DNA of 46,845 nt, from assembly GCF_000719705.1 (NCBI RefSeq), contig NZ_JOHO01000055.1, positions 1 to 46,845 on the forward strand. Direction: 5' to 3'. The notes below the pieces were generated by a model. It had not been told where the DNA came from. It worked only from the letters and a program-made list of their open reading frames with translations, and made no database searches. Positions 1-8,294 of the stretch are shown here, in pieces (within the stretch, counting starts at the first letter, position 1; the number at the start of each line of letters is the position of its first letter). Both the position numbers and the translations under genes were made by a program. The stretch comes from Streptomyces sp. NRRL S-350. GTDB taxonomy: Bacteria > Actinomycetota > Actinomycetes > Streptomycetales > Streptomycetaceae.

Positions 1-318
1 GATGACCGTCACGGGCCACCCCCGTCCGGCGCCCGCCGAAAGGCGATCCAGCTCACATCGCGGTGACTTTCCGTAACGATCGATGGCGCCGACGACGGGC
101 CCGGCCCTGACGCTCGGACTCCCTGATCGAGGCCACGCCCTCCGGGCCCCGGGCGCCGGCGTCCGCACACCGTCGCTGCTGCGCCCCGACCGGATCGGCA
201 GGCGCCCAGGGGTGCGGCCGGGTGCGGAGCCGAGCGCTCCGCGCGGTCGCCGAAAGGAACCCCGGGGCGGCGGGTGGGGCGCCGCGTGGGCGCGGGGGCG
301 CCGGGCGGAGCCCTCGGC
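1..318. other. No gene recognised at left edge
   Basis: The stretch before the first gene holds no reading frame that looks like a real protein on either strand; the open frames here are low-complexity Arg/Pro/Gly frames typical of GC-rich non-coding or antisense sequence. It lies downstream of the minus-strand oxidoreductase, so it is that gene's 3' side. No convincing terminator hairpin was seen. Confidence 0.5.
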
Positions 319-1212
319 TCAGACGACCAGGACCCGGCGCCCCCGGGTGTGGCCGGCCCGGCTGTCGGCGTGCGCCGCCGCGGCCTCGGTGAGCGGGTAC
401 GACTTCTCGACGGGGATGTGGAGCCCGCCGCGGGAGATGAGGTCGACGGCCTCGGCGAGCGCGTCCGGCACGCTCCCGGCCACGCCGGAGAACCGGACGC
501 CCAGCTGCGGTGCGGTGAGGTCGGCGATGGAGACGACCTTGCGCGGATCCCCGGTCAGCTCGACGAGCTCGCGGATCACGCCCGAGCCGGCCAGGTCGAG
601 GGCCGCGTCGGCCCGGCCGAGTCGCCGCACCCGCCCGGCCCAGCCCGGGCCGTAGGTCGTGGCGAGGGCGCCCAGGCTGCGCAGGTAGTCCTGGTTCGCG
701 GCCCCGGCCGTGCCGATCACCGTGATGCCGCGGTCGCGGGCGATCTGCAGCACCGCCGACCCGACTCCGCCGGACGCGCCGCTGACCAGCAGCGTCTGCC
801 CCGGCTGCACGCCGACCTCGCGGATGATGCGCAGCGCGGTCTCCACCACGGAGGGGTATCCGGCCGCCTCCTCGAAGGTCAGGCCCTCGGGCATGCGGGC
901 CCAGGCCGACAGCACGGCGAGTTCGGCGTACGTGTCGGTGCCTTCGCCGAACACGCGGTCGCCGACCTCGACCCCCTCGACGCCCTCGCCGACCTCGTCC
1001 ACCACCCCGGCGGCGTCCAGCCCCACTCCGGAGGGCAGCTCGACCGGATGGGCTCCCAGGACCTGGCCCTCCCGGAGCCGCCAGTCGACGGGGTTCACGC
1101 CCGCCGCCCGTACGGCGATGCGTATCCGGCCGGGGCCCGCGTGGGGCTCCTCGGCTTCCACCAGGTGCAGGACCTCGGGACCGCCGAACTCGGCGAAGCT
1201 CACTTTCCTCAT
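319..1212 (-). CDS. NADP-dependent quinone oxidoreductase-like MDR protein
   Basis: Zinc-independent medium-chain dehydrogenase/reductase of 297 aa. The N-terminal GroES-like part contains the family pattern AAGVNPVDW and the run LPSGVGLDAAGVVDEVGEGV; the Rossmann part has the nucleotide-binding stretch SGASGGVGSAVLQIAR, and the protein ends in the usual RGKVVL-like RRVLVV. Such enzymes reduce quinones or enones with NADPH in the cytoplasm. The reading frame is open for a further 34 codons upstream, but the ATG at 1212 giving MRKVSFAEFG matches the family N-terminus and leaves a 70-bp divergent promoter. The gene is divergent from a TetR gene at 1283 and shares a palindrome with it (1231-1254), so it is probably that regulator's target. 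The substrate is unknown. Confidence 0.9.
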   Translation of the reverse strand: MRKVSFAEFGGPEVLHLVEAEEPHAGPGRIRIAVRAAGVNPVDWRLREGQVLGAHPVELPSGVGLDAAGVVDEVGEGVEGVEVGDRVFGEGTDTYAELAVLSAWARMPEGLTFEEAAGYPSVVETALRIIREVGVQPGQTLLVSGASGGVGSAVLQIARDRGITVIGTAGAANQDYLRSLGALATTYGPGWAGRVRRLGRADAALDLAGSGVIRELVELTGDPRKVVSIADLTAPQLGVRFSGVAGSVPDALAEAVDLISRGGLHIPVEKSYPLTEAAAAHADSRAGHTRGRRVLVV

Positions 1213-1230
1213 GCGGCCGAAGATAACAAC

Positions 1231-1254
1231 AACCGTTAGTGTTTCACAACGGTT
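1231..1254. promoter_or_regulatory. Candidate TetR operator in divergent promoter
   Basis: A perfect 7-bp inverted repeat, AACCGTT at 1231-1237 and AACGGTT at 1248-1254, is separated by 10 bp in an otherwise AT-richer 70-bp gap between the MDR gene (start 1212) and the TetR gene (start 1283). Position and symmetry fit an operator through which the regulator represses itself and the oxidoreductase. Binding is inferred, not shown. Confidence 0.6.
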
Positions 1255-1282
1255 ATGGATCCGTACCTGATAGTGTCCGGGC

Positions 1283-1858
1283 ATGACCGAGCCGCCCGGA
1301 CGCCGGGAACGCAAGAAGGCCGCGACCCGTCAGAAGATCGCCGACACCGCGCTGCGGCTCTTCCTGGAGCGCGGATACGACGCCGTGGGCATCCGGGACG
1401 TGGCGGCCGAGGCCGACGTCGCCGTCACCACGGTCTTCTCCCACTTCGCCTCGAAAGAAGCCCTGGTGTTCGAGCGCGACCACGACTTCGAGCAGCGCCT
1501 CACGCGGGCGGTCACCGACCGGCAACCGCACGAGCCGCTCATCCCGGCGCTGCGCCGTCAGGTCCAGGCCCTGGTGCGGCACTGCACGGCGGAGGGCAGC
1601 GCCCCCGTCCGGCGCATGATCGAGGGATCGCCCGCCCTGCGGGAGTACGAGGAGTCGATGAGCCTGCGTCACGCGCAGGCGCTGGCAGCGGCGCTGGCCG
1701 CCGACCCCCACCTGTCCCGAAGCGCGACGGCCTGCCGGGCGACCGCCCGGTTCGCCATCGACGCCTACGCGCTGGCCTGCAAGGCGGACGATCCCGACGC
1801 CACGGTGGACGAGGTCTTCCGGATGATCGAGGCGGCCTGGGAAGCCACCGCGCCCTGA
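1283..1858 (+). CDS. TetR-family transcriptional regulator
   Basis: 191 aa. The N-terminal helix-turn-helix covers about residues 14-60, with TRQKIADTALRLFLERGYD, the recognition helix region DVAVTTVFSHFASKEAL and the typical F.SKE turn. The C-terminal ligand-binding half (about 75-190) is not assignable to a subfamily from sequence alone. The gene is transcribed away from the MDR oxidoreductase with a 70-bp shared promoter carrying a palindrome, the classic arrangement of a local repressor and its target. Downstream is a gap of about 260 bp before the permease gene, so no operon is implied on that side. Confidence 0.9.
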   Translation: MTEPPGRRERKKAATRQKIADTALRLFLERGYDAVGIRDVAAEADVAVTTVFSHFASKEALVFERDHDFEQRLTRAVTDRQPHEPLIPALRRQVQALVRHCTAEGSAPVRRMIEGSPALREYEESMSLRHAQALAAALAADPHLSRSATACRATARFAIDAYALACKADDPDATVDEVFRMIEAAWEATAP

Positions 1859-2120
1859 GGGCTGGTGCGCGGCGGGTGGACGGCACGACCGCCGCGACCG
1901 ACGGCTCACGGACCCGCACCGGCCGGCGCTGCCGGACGCCCCGGTGCCTCCGGGAGGCGGCGCACCGCGGCCGACGGGCACCCCGCACCCCGGTCGGCGG
2001 GCACCCCGCACCCCGGTCGACGGGCGTCCACGCCTCGGTCGGACCGGCCGGAGGGCTTGATCACGAAGGGCGGTCCGGGCCAGGATCTCCTCCGGTTGGA
2101 TCACAACGGGGGGAGCCGTG

Positions 2121-3770
2121 ATGTCCGAGGACCGGTCGGTCAGTCGTGGGCTGAGACAGCGACACATCGCCATGATCGCGCTGGGCGGTGCGATCGGAGC
2201 CGGGCTGTTCGTCGGCTCCGGCGTCGGCATCGCCGCGGCGGGGCCCGGGATCGTGGTGTCGTACGTGGTGGCCGGGGTGCTCACGGTGCTGGTCATGCGG
2301 ATGCTCGGCGAGATGTCCGCCGCCCGCCCCGGCTCCGGGTCGTTCGCCGCGCACGCCACCCGCGCTTGGGGGCCGTGGGCCGGGCTGCTGGCCGGCTGGA
2401 TGTACTGGGCGCTGCTGGTGGTGAGCGTGGCCGCGGAGGCGATCGGGGCGTCCCGGATCGTGGCGGGCTGGCTGCCCCAGGTGCCGGCCTGGGTGTGGGT
2501 GGCGGCGTTCATGGCGCTGTTCACCGCGACGAACCTGGCGGGCGTGCGGCACTTCGGCGAGCTGGAGTTCTGGTTCGCCGGGGTGAAGGCGGCCTCGATC
2601 TGCGCGTTCATCCTGCTCGGCGCCGCCGCCGTGCTCACCGGCCGGACACCGGCCGCGGAGAATCTGACCACGCACGGCGGGCTGCTCCCGCACGGCTGGC
2701 ACGGGGTCGCGGTGGGCACCATCGCGGCGGTGTTCGCGTACGGCGGGCTGGAGACGGTGACCATCGCCGCCGCCGAGTGCGAGGACCCGGTGGCCGCGGT
2801 GCGCCGGGCGGTGCGCACGGTGCTGTGGCGGGTGGCGCTGTTCTACGTCGGCTCGATGGCGGTGATCGTCGCCGTGGTGCCGTGGGACGACCCCGCGGTC
2901 GCCGGCGGCCCGTACGCGGCGGCGATCGGCCGGATCGGGGTGCCGGGCGCGGCGCAGCTGATGAACGCCGTCGTGCTGGTGGCCCTGCTGTCCGCGATGA
3001 ACGCCAACATCTACGGCTCCTCGCGGATGCTGCACGCCCTCGCCGCCCGCGGCGACGCCCCGCGCCTGCTGACCCGCCGCGGCCGGCCGACCGACCGCGG
3101 CCACGGCGGCCCGAACGGTGTGGACGGCGCGAACGGCGCGAACGGCGCCAACGGTGTGGACGGCGCCTCCGCTGCCCCGACCGGCACCGGCCGTGCCGTG
3201 CTCGCCTCGGCCGCGTTCGGCTTCGCGTCGGTGGTGCTCAGCCTGGTGTGGCCGCGGACCGTCTTCCCGTTCCTGCTGAACTCGATCGGGACGGCGATCC
3301 TGGTGGTCTGGATCCTGATCGCCGCCTCCCACCTGCGGCTGCACGGCCGGCGGCAGCGCGCGCACGGGCCGGAGCGGCAGCCCGGGCCGCAGCGGGAGCG
3401 CGGGCCGCAGCAGGCGCCCCCGATGTGGGGCTTCCCGTACCTGGGCTACCTGGCGCTGGCGGCGATGGCCGGGGTGCTGGTGTTCATGCTGGCGGACCCG
3501 GGCAGCCGCAGCCAGGTGCTCTGCACCGGCGCGTGGACGGCGGCGCTGCTGCTGGTGGCGGGGCTGCGGCGGCGCCGTCGCGGGCCGGACGCCGATCCGG
3601 CCGCGGCACCGACCGCTCCGACGGCCGCGACGCCGACCGCTCCGACGGCCGCGACGGCGTCGGCGGCTGCTGCTGCGGCCGTGACGGCTGCGCCGGACGC
3701 CGGGTTCGCCGCCGCCGCGGTCACTGCTGCCGCGCGTACCGCGCCAGGAACAGGTCGACCCCGGAGCTGA
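2121..3770 (+). CDS. Amino acid permease (APC superfamily)
   Basis: 549 aa integral membrane transporter related to the GABA / D-serine-D-alanine-glycine permeases. The first helix carries the APC signature MIALGGAIGAGLFVGSG, followed by GPGIVVSYVVAG and MLGEMSAARPGSGSF; roughly 12 membrane segments can be followed to about residue 480. A strong Shine-Dalgarno run (GGGGGGAG, 2108-2115) sits 5 bp before the ATG at 2121; a GTG lies immediately upstream at 2118. Two oddities: a cytoplasmic loop (about residues 330-350) contains a GAN tripeptide repeated three times, and the C-terminal tail after the last helix is an Ala/Thr/Pro-rich run encoded by a short tandem repeat. The last 50 bp overlap the convergent TetR gene. 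Substrate is not predictable beyond amino acids. Confidence 0.9.
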   Translation: MSEDRSVSRGLRQRHIAMIALGGAIGAGLFVGSGVGIAAAGPGIVVSYVVAGVLTVLVMRMLGEMSAARPGSGSFAAHATRAWGPWAGLLAGWMYWALLVVSVAAEAIGASRIVAGWLPQVPAWVWVAAFMALFTATNLAGVRHFGELEFWFAGVKAASICAFILLGAAAVLTGRTPAAENLTTHGGLLPHGWHGVAVGTIAAVFAYGGLETVTIAAAECEDPVAAVRRAVRTVLWRVALFYVGSMAVIVAVVPWDDPAVAGGPYAAAIGRIGVPGAAQLMNAVVLVALLSAMNANIYGSSRMLHALAARGDAPRLLTRRGRPTDRGHGGPNGVDGANGANGANGVDGASAAPTGTGRAVLASAAFGFASVVLSLVWPRTVFPFLLNSIGTAILVVWILIAASHLRLHGRRQRAHGPERQPGPQRERGPQQAPPMWGFPYLGYLALAAMAGVLVFMLADPGSRSQVLCTGAWTAALLLVAGLRRRRRGPDADPAAAPTAPTAATPTAPTAATASAAAAAAVTAAPDAGFAAAAVTAAARTAPGTGRPRS

Positions 3771-4395
3771 TCATCCGGCGCATTCCGGCCTCGTCCAGTT
3801 CGGCCTCCGGGCGGAACGTCCGCACCAGCTGCGGTACGCCCACCGTGCAGGCGACCAGCTGCTGCACGGCCAGCGCCGGGTCCTCCACGGCGAGCACGCC
3901 GCGGCGGTCCAGTTCGGCGAAGGCCTCGATCAGCGGGCCGTTGTTCATGTCGTAGCTGACCCGGTACCAGAGCTGGCCGAGCTGCGGGAAGCGGTCGATC
4001 TCGCCGATCACCAGCCGGCGCAGCGACATGATGTCGGGTCGCAGCAGGATGCGGGTCCAGTCGAGGGTGAGCGTGATCAGCGCGGAGCGCAGGTCGTCGG
4101 CCTCGGCGATGGTGGAGTTCCACGGCTTGAGGTCCTCGTAGGTGGTGGGCAGGACGCCTCCGATCACCGCGAGGAAGAGCCGTTCCTTGTTCCCGAAGTG
4201 CTTGTAGATGGTGGCCTTGGAGACGCCGGAGCGCGCCGTGATGGCGTCCATCGAGGCGGCGGAGTAGCCCTCCTTCAGGAACTCGACCAGGGCCGCGTCG
4301 ATGATCGCCTGCCGCTTGCGCTGGGCGGCGTCGACCGGGCTCGGGATGATCGGGATGCCGAACTCGTCGATCGGCCCGGGGTTGTCGGCGGCCAT
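3721..4395 (-). CDS. TetR-family regulator, likely of pirin-MFS operon
   Basis: 224 aa. HTH around residues 28-76 with RQAIIDAALVEFLKEGY, SGVSKATIYKHFGNKERLF; the C-terminal half resembles the TetR_C type found in AefR-like regulators (WTRILLRPDIMSLRRLVIGE). Start at 4395 is preceded by GAGGAG at good spacing. Its own promoter contains a near-palindrome CTGAACGGTTCGGTCAG at 4449-4465, and closely related CTGAACCGT elements occur upstream of the pirin gene (6752-6796), so it probably controls itself and the pirin-MFS pair. The gene is convergent with the permease and its 3' end overlaps the permease 3' end by 50 bp. Confidence 0.9.
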   Translation of the reverse strand: MAADNPGPIDEFGIPIIPSPVDAAQRKRQAIIDAALVEFLKEGYSAASMDAITARSGVSKATIYKHFGNKERLFLAVIGGVLPTTYEDLKPWNSTIAEADDLRSALITLTLDWTRILLRPDIMSLRRLVIGEIDRFPQLGQLWYRVSYDMNNGPLIEAFAELDRRGVLAVEDPALAVQQLVACTVGVPQLVRTFRPEAELDEAGMRRMISSGVDLFLARYARQQ

Positions 4396-4448
4396 CGGGG
4401 TTCTCCTCGGAGTGTTCGGGGGGAGACGGTACGGGCCAGTATAGGGAA

Positions 4449-4465
4449 CTGAACGGTTCGGTCAG
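4449..4465. promoter_or_regulatory. Candidate TetR autoregulatory operator
   Basis: CTGAACGGTTCGGTCAG is a 17-bp imperfect palindrome (outer CTGA/TCAG, inner GAAC/GTTC) located 54-70 bp upstream of the minus-strand TetR start. The same ACTGAAC-SGTT core recurs in the pirin promoter. I infer it to be the operator of the TetR encoded at 3721-4395. Confidence 0.55.
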
Positions 4466-4576
4466 CGCCGCCTGGCGCCGGGCACGCGAGCGTGCCGGAC
4501 ACCCCGGCGACGCTCTGCGATGCGCCCGGTCGGTGCGCCGGGGGGCGGTGCGCCGGCGGGGCGGTGCGCCGGCGGG

Positions 4577-5824
4577 TCAGCGCGCCAGCGAGGCGAGATG
4601 CGGGCCCAGCCCGGCGATCCGCGCGCCGGACGTCGCCAGGAGCGGGGCGAGCGCCGCCAGCTGGGGGCCGAGCGCCGCGCCGAGCAGGAACACCAGGTTG
4701 AACAGCCCGATCGCCTCCGGCCGCCGCGGCGGCGCCACGGCCTCGGCGGCGGCGCCGGTCAGGACGCCCTGGCCGCCCGCGTTGACGCAGGCGCTGGCCC
4801 CGGCGCCCAGCAGCACCAGCGGGGCCCAGGGGGCGAACGCGGCGAGCGCGAGCGCGGCGAAGGAGACGCCGAGCAGCAGGCCGGCGGTCCGCCGCAGGCC
4901 CAGCCGGGGCGCGGCGCGCACCAGCGACCAGGAGAGCAGCGCCCCGGTCAGGGTGGCGAGCGAGCCGACGGCGCCGGTCTGGACGGTGCTCCAGCCGGTC
5001 AGCGCGACGGCCCGCCGCGGCGCGCCGTACACCAGGCCGAAGTTGACGGTCGCCAGGACCAGCATCACCGCCGCGACGGCCCGGAAGCGCGGCACTGCCA
5101 GGGCGTCCAGGCCGAGGAACGAGCGGCGTGCCGCCTCCCCGTCCGCGCCGGCCTCCCCGTCCGCGCCGGCCTCAGCATCCGCATTCGCGCCCGGCGCCGG
5201 CTCCGGTCCGGCGCATCCGCGCAGTGCGACCGGCAGCACCGCCAGGGTCAGCACCGGCAGCACCAGGCAGGCACGCCAGCCCAGGCCGGCCGCCACCGCC
5301 GCGCCGATGAACAGCCCGGCGGTGCCGCCCGCCGCGCTGCCGATCGCGACGACCCCGGAGGCGCGTCCGTCCGGTTGGCGCGCGGCCAGCTGGAAGGCGG
5401 CCACGTTGAACCCGGCCGCACCGACGGCCAGCAGGGCGCGCCCGGCGACCAGCGGGCCGAGGGCCGTCCCGGCGGCGAGCGTGACCAGCACGCCGAGCAG
5501 CAGCGCCCCCGCGGAGGCGAGCAGCAGCGCCCGCGGGCCGCGCCGCCCGGCGGTGCCGGTGAGCAGCGGGGTGCCGAGCATCATGCCGAGCCCGTAGCCG
5601 CTCATCAGCCAGGCGGCGGAGTCGAGGCCGGTGTGCAGCTCCCGCGCGATGGCGGGCAGGACGAGGCTCGGACTGGAGAGCCCGGCCGCCCCGGGTGCGG
5701 CGACCGCCGCGAGCAGCAGGCCGGTGCGGAGCGACCCCCGTACGCCCCGGCCGGCGCTGTCGGCCGACGGCTCCGCCGGGTGCGCGCCCGCCCCGGCCGC
5801 CGGGTTCAGCACTCCCGGGCTCAT
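4577..5824 (-). CDS. MFS transporter
   Basis: 415 aa major facilitator protein with about 12 hydrophobic segments and the motif-A-like loop GTPLLTGTAGRRGPRALLLAS between helices 2 and 3. A central hydrophilic loop (about residues 220-245) is expanded by a small repeat, GADGEA twice. The frame stays open far upstream, but the ATG at 5824 overlaps the stop of the pirin gene (ATGA), giving MSPGVLNPAAG, and is the natural translationally coupled start. Co-transcription with pirin and the shared TetR motif suggest a small detoxification or efflux operon. The protein ends HLASLAR, without extension. Substrate unknown; the drug-H+ antiporter group is the closest resemblance. Confidence 0.85.
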   Translation of the reverse strand: MSPGVLNPAAGAGAHPAEPSADSAGRGVRGSLRTGLLLAAVAAPGAAGLSSPSLVLPAIARELHTGLDSAAWLMSGYGLGMMLGTPLLTGTAGRRGPRALLLASAGALLLGVLVTLAAGTALGPLVAGRALLAVGAAGFNVAAFQLAARQPDGRASGVVAIGSAAGGTAGLFIGAAVAAGLGWRACLVLPVLTLAVLPVALRGCAGPEPAPGANADAEAGADGEAGADGEAARRSFLGLDALAVPRFRAVAAVMLVLATVNFGLVYGAPRRAVALTGWSTVQTGAVGSLATLTGALLSWSLVRAAPRLGLRRTAGLLLGVSFAALALAAFAPWAPLVLLGAGASACVNAGGQGVLTGAAAEAVAPPRRPEAIGLFNLVFLLGAALGPQLAALAPLLATSGARIAGLGPHLASLAR

Positions 5825-6714
5825 TCCGGGATCCTCCCGAACTTTCCGTTCGAGAAGTCGAGTTGGGCCTGCCGGAGTTCGGCCGCGGTGTTCATCACGA
5901 ACGGGCCGCCGCGGGCCACCGGCTCGCCGATCGGCTCGCCGGCCAGGACCAGCACCTCGGCCGGGCCGTCCGGCGCGGCGACGGCGATCCGCTCGCCGTC
6001 GTGCGCCAGCACCGCGAGCCGGCCGTCCGCCAGCGCCGCGTCGGGCAGTTCGACGGCGCCGGAGAGCACGTAGACGGCGGCGTTGTGGCCGACCGGCACG
6101 GTGAACTCGGCCCGCCCGCCGGCGGCCAGCACGGCGTGGGCGAGCAGGACCGGCACGTGCGTCTCGAAGGGTCCGGCCACGCCGTGGCTGCGGCCCGCGA
6201 TCACCTTGATCCGGCTGCCGTCCTCGGTGTGCACCACCGGGATGGTGTCGGGCCCCTGGTTCTGGCTGCGGGCCGGGAGGTCCTTCAGCCGGGCGGGCAG
6301 GTTCACCCAGATCTGGAGCATGTGCTGGCGGCCGCCGTGGGCGAGCAGTTCGGCGGTCGGCTCGTTGGAGTGGACGATGCCGGCGCCGGCGGTGAGCCAC
6401 TCGACCTCGCCGGCGACGCTGGTGCCGCGCCGGCCGGTGGAGTCGGCCCAGTCCATCGAGCCCTCGATGAGGTAGGAGACGGCCTCGAAGCCGCGGTGCG
6501 GGTGGGCGGGGGCGCCCTTGGCCTCGCCGGGGGCGAGCAGCAGCGGACCGGTCTGGTCGACCATCAGGAACGGGTCGAGCATCGGGAGTTCGGCCACCGG
6601 GAACGGGCGGCGGACGGGGAAGCCGGCGCCCTCGAAGGTGTGCACGGGATCGATGACGGTGGTGGTCGAGCGGAGGGCGGCGGCCTGGGCCGCGGCGAGC
6701 TGGGTCGTCGTCAT
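5821..6714 (-). CDS. Pirin family protein
   Basis: 297 aa bicupin of the pirin family, some members of which have quercetin 2,3-dioxygenase activity. The N-terminal cupin has the metal-binding pattern HPHRGFE (about residues 72-78), then VEWLTAGAGIVHSNEP with the third His, and a Glu in the same block; this is the full iron-binding set. The C-terminal cupin (about 175-285) is the degenerate second domain. Its stop codon overlaps the start of the MFS gene by four bases, so the two are translationally coupled. The promoter carries several TetR-like repeats (6720-6796). Confidence 0.92.
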   Translation of the reverse strand: MTTTQLAAAQAAALRSTTTVIDPVHTFEGAGFPVRRPFPVAELPMLDPFLMVDQTGPLLLAPGEAKGAPAHPHRGFEAVSYLIEGSMDWADSTGRRGTSVAGEVEWLTAGAGIVHSNEPTAELLAHGGRQHMLQIWVNLPARLKDLPARSQNQGPDTIPVVHTEDGSRIKVIAGRSHGVAGPFETHVPVLLAHAVLAAGGRAEFTVPVGHNAAVYVLSGAVELPDAALADGRLAVLAHDGERIAVAAPDGPAEVLVLAGEPIGEPVARGGPFVMNTAAELRQAQLDFSNGKFGRIPE

Positions 6715-6719
6715 GCCGA

Positions 6720-6796
6720 GAACTGAACTACACGATTCAGTTCAGAGTCAAGACTGAACCGTCTCGTTGACGCATTGAACTGAACCGTTTAGGTTC
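6720..6796. promoter_or_regulatory. Cluster of TetR operator-like repeats upstream of pirin
   Basis: Three elements lie within 80 bp: a perfect inverted repeat GAACTGAA (6720-6727) / TTCAGTTC (6736-6743); AGACTGAACCGTCT (6751-6764), symmetric at AGAC/GTCT; and GAACTGAACCGTTTAG (6777-6792), whose CTGAACCGTTTAG is nearly palindromic. The shared core matches the site in front of the TetR gene at 4395. The region is AT-rich relative to its surroundings, as expected for a promoter. Confidence 0.6.
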
Positions 6797-6830
6797 TTGG
6801 GGGTACTCCCGAGGCCGAGGTCACGGACGG

Positions 6831-6877
6831 CGAGCCCCGCGGGCCTGCCGGGGGAGGAGGCAGGGCCGCGGGGCTCG
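6831..6877. terminator. Long hairpin, likely terminator
   Basis: GAGCCCCGCGGGCCTGCC at 6832-6849 pairs with 6859-6876 over 18 positions with one mismatch, plus a closing C-G pair (6831/6877), around a 9-nt loop. It sits 18 bp past the stop of the minus-strand MFS remnant at 6895, in the expected place for that gene's rho-independent terminator. There is no T-tract, which is normal in streptomycetes. Confidence 0.65.
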
Positions 6878-6894
6878 TGCGGACGGTCACGGGC

Positions 6895-7257
6895 TCACCG
6901 GGCGCTCGCCGGCAACTGCTCGGCTTCCTCGGGCAGCACGCTCGGGCCCGTCCGCAGGGCCCAGCTCGTGGTCGGTACGGCCGCGAGGCCGGCGGCGAGG
7001 ATCAGGGCGCCGAGCAGGACCCATCCGGCGAAGCCGACGTCGAGGCAGAGCAGCGTCGCCAAGGACTGCGAGACCACCCGCCCCACTCCCGATCCCATCG
7101 AGAACACGCCCTGGTAGCGGCCCTGCGACTCGGCCGGGGCCAGGGCGAAGCTCAGCTCGAAGCTCGCCGCGGAGTACCGGATCTCGCCGAAGGTGTGGAC
7201 CACCATGGCGAGCAGGACCGTGCCGTGGCGTGCGGCTGGCTGGCTGACCGACCGCAC
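6895..7257 (-). pseudogene. MFS transporter remnant (C-terminal third only)
   Basis: About 120 codons remain of an MFS protein: the run HTFGEIRYSAASFELSFAL, then QGRYQGVFSMGSGVGR and a last hydrophobic helix pair (GWVLLGALILAAGL) are typical of the C-terminal helices of Streptomyces MFS exporters of about 400 aa. Upstream of 7257 the sequence abruptly stops resembling a transporter and the next gene (APH) follows, so the first nine helices are missing. Its downstream hairpin (6831-6877) is still present, suggesting a fairly recent deletion. A GTG at 7257 could in theory start a short protein, but function is unlikely. Confidence 0.7.
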
Positions 7258-7385
7258 GTCGAGAGCGCCTGGTCAACGCCAATGGCCGAGAAAGTAATGG
7301 TTCTTGATGGCATATCGGGCCGAAATCGGGGGAGGAAGCCGGCACCGGTCCGCCGCCGGTGCCGGAATGCGCCCCGTGTGCGGGA

Positions 7386-8294
7386 CTACATTCGGCCGGT
7401 CGAATTCGCGAGAATCCACTCGGCGCGGGCGAGGCTCGCGGCGCGCACCCGGGGGGCGGCGTCGCTGACCGCCAGGCCCCATGCGGCCACCGCGAGGGTG
7501 CGTGCCGTGACGAGCAGGTCCAGCAGCGGATCCCGGGGGTCGGCTCCGTAGGCGCGCACCGCCGCGTCGGCCCAGTCGGCGCCGTAGCCGCGTTCGCCGG
7601 TGCCGAGCGCGCGGGCCCGGGCGGCGAGGCAGGCGAGGTCCCACAGCGGCGGGCCGGACGCCACGTCCTCGAAGTCCGTCCAGACCAGCCCGCGCGGAGT
7701 CGACATGATGTTGGCCGCGTGGGCGTCGCCGTGCAGCGGTTGGGAGGCGAAGGAGGCGTCGGTGATGGCCGCGCGGACCTCGTCGTAGCGGTCGGAGAGC
7801 CGTCGGAGCTGACCGTCCGTCAGGCCGCACCCGGCGGTCAGCCCGCGCAGCCAGCCGCGTCCCTCCTCGACCAGGCCGAGCACCGGCAGCGGCACCGGCA
7901 GGTCGCGGAGGTTGGCGTGCAGCCGGCGCAGGGACCGGCCCACCTCGCCGGGGTCGAGCGTCGCCGCCGGATCCGGGTGCTCGAGTGCCGCGAAGGTGAG
8001 GACGAGTCCGTCCCGGTGGTGCGGTCCGGGCGGCAGCGGCGGGGGGCAGGGACGCGTCGCATCGCGGCCGTCCAGGTGCGCGAGGACGGCGACGTCGCGT
8101 GCGAGCCACTGCCCGGTCCCGTCGCGCAGGGCGGCCATCAGCCCGCCGACACGGGCGACGACGGGCAGCGGGTCGAGCCGCACGAGGACGTTGCTGGCGT
8201 CACGCAGCACGACGGGCCGCGTGACGCCGAGGCCGTGCTCGGCCGCGACGGCCACTGCCGCGCGGGTGGCCCGGTCGGCCTGGTTCTCGGTCAC
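7386..8294 (-). CDS. Aminoglycoside phosphotransferase-family kinase
   Basis: 302 aa member of the APH/choline kinase fold. The catalytic loop LHGDAHAANIM (His188, Asp190, Asn195) and the metal-binding block VWTDFEDVASGPPLWDL follow the APH pattern; an N-terminal lobe with a short ATP-binding region precedes them. The GTG at 8294, giving VTENQADRATRAAV, is preceded by GAGAGG at suitable spacing; the frame extends 23 codons upstream without a better start. APH-like proteins phosphorylate hydroxyl groups of antibiotics or metabolites; nothing here identifies the substrate, and most chromosomal Streptomyces members are not proven resistance genes. Neighbouring genes do not form an operon with it. 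Confidence 0.88.
   Translation of the reverse strand: MTENQADRATRAAVAVAAEHGLGVTRPVVLRDASNVLVRLDPLPVVARVGGLMAALRDGTGQWLARDVAVLAHLDGRDATRPCPPPLPPGPHHRDGLVLTFAALEHPDPAATLDPGEVGRSLRRLHANLRDLPVPLPVLGLVEEGRGWLRGLTAGCGLTDGQLRRLSDRYDEVRAAITDASFASQPLHGDAHAANIMSTPRGLVWTDFEDVASGPPLWDLACLAARARALGTGERGYGADWADAAVRAYGADPRDPLLDLLVTARTLAVAAWGLAVSDAAPRVRAASLARAEWILANSTGRM

Noticed and set aside
1253..2818. Long minus-strand open frame (521 codons)
   Set aside because: It runs antisense through the TetR gene and the permease; composition is low-complexity and the permease frame on the other strand has clear membrane helices and APC motifs.
4520..6073. Long plus-strand open frame over the MFS and pirin genes
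   Set aside because: It is Gly/Arg/Gln-rich with no motif, and it is the complement of two well-supported genes.
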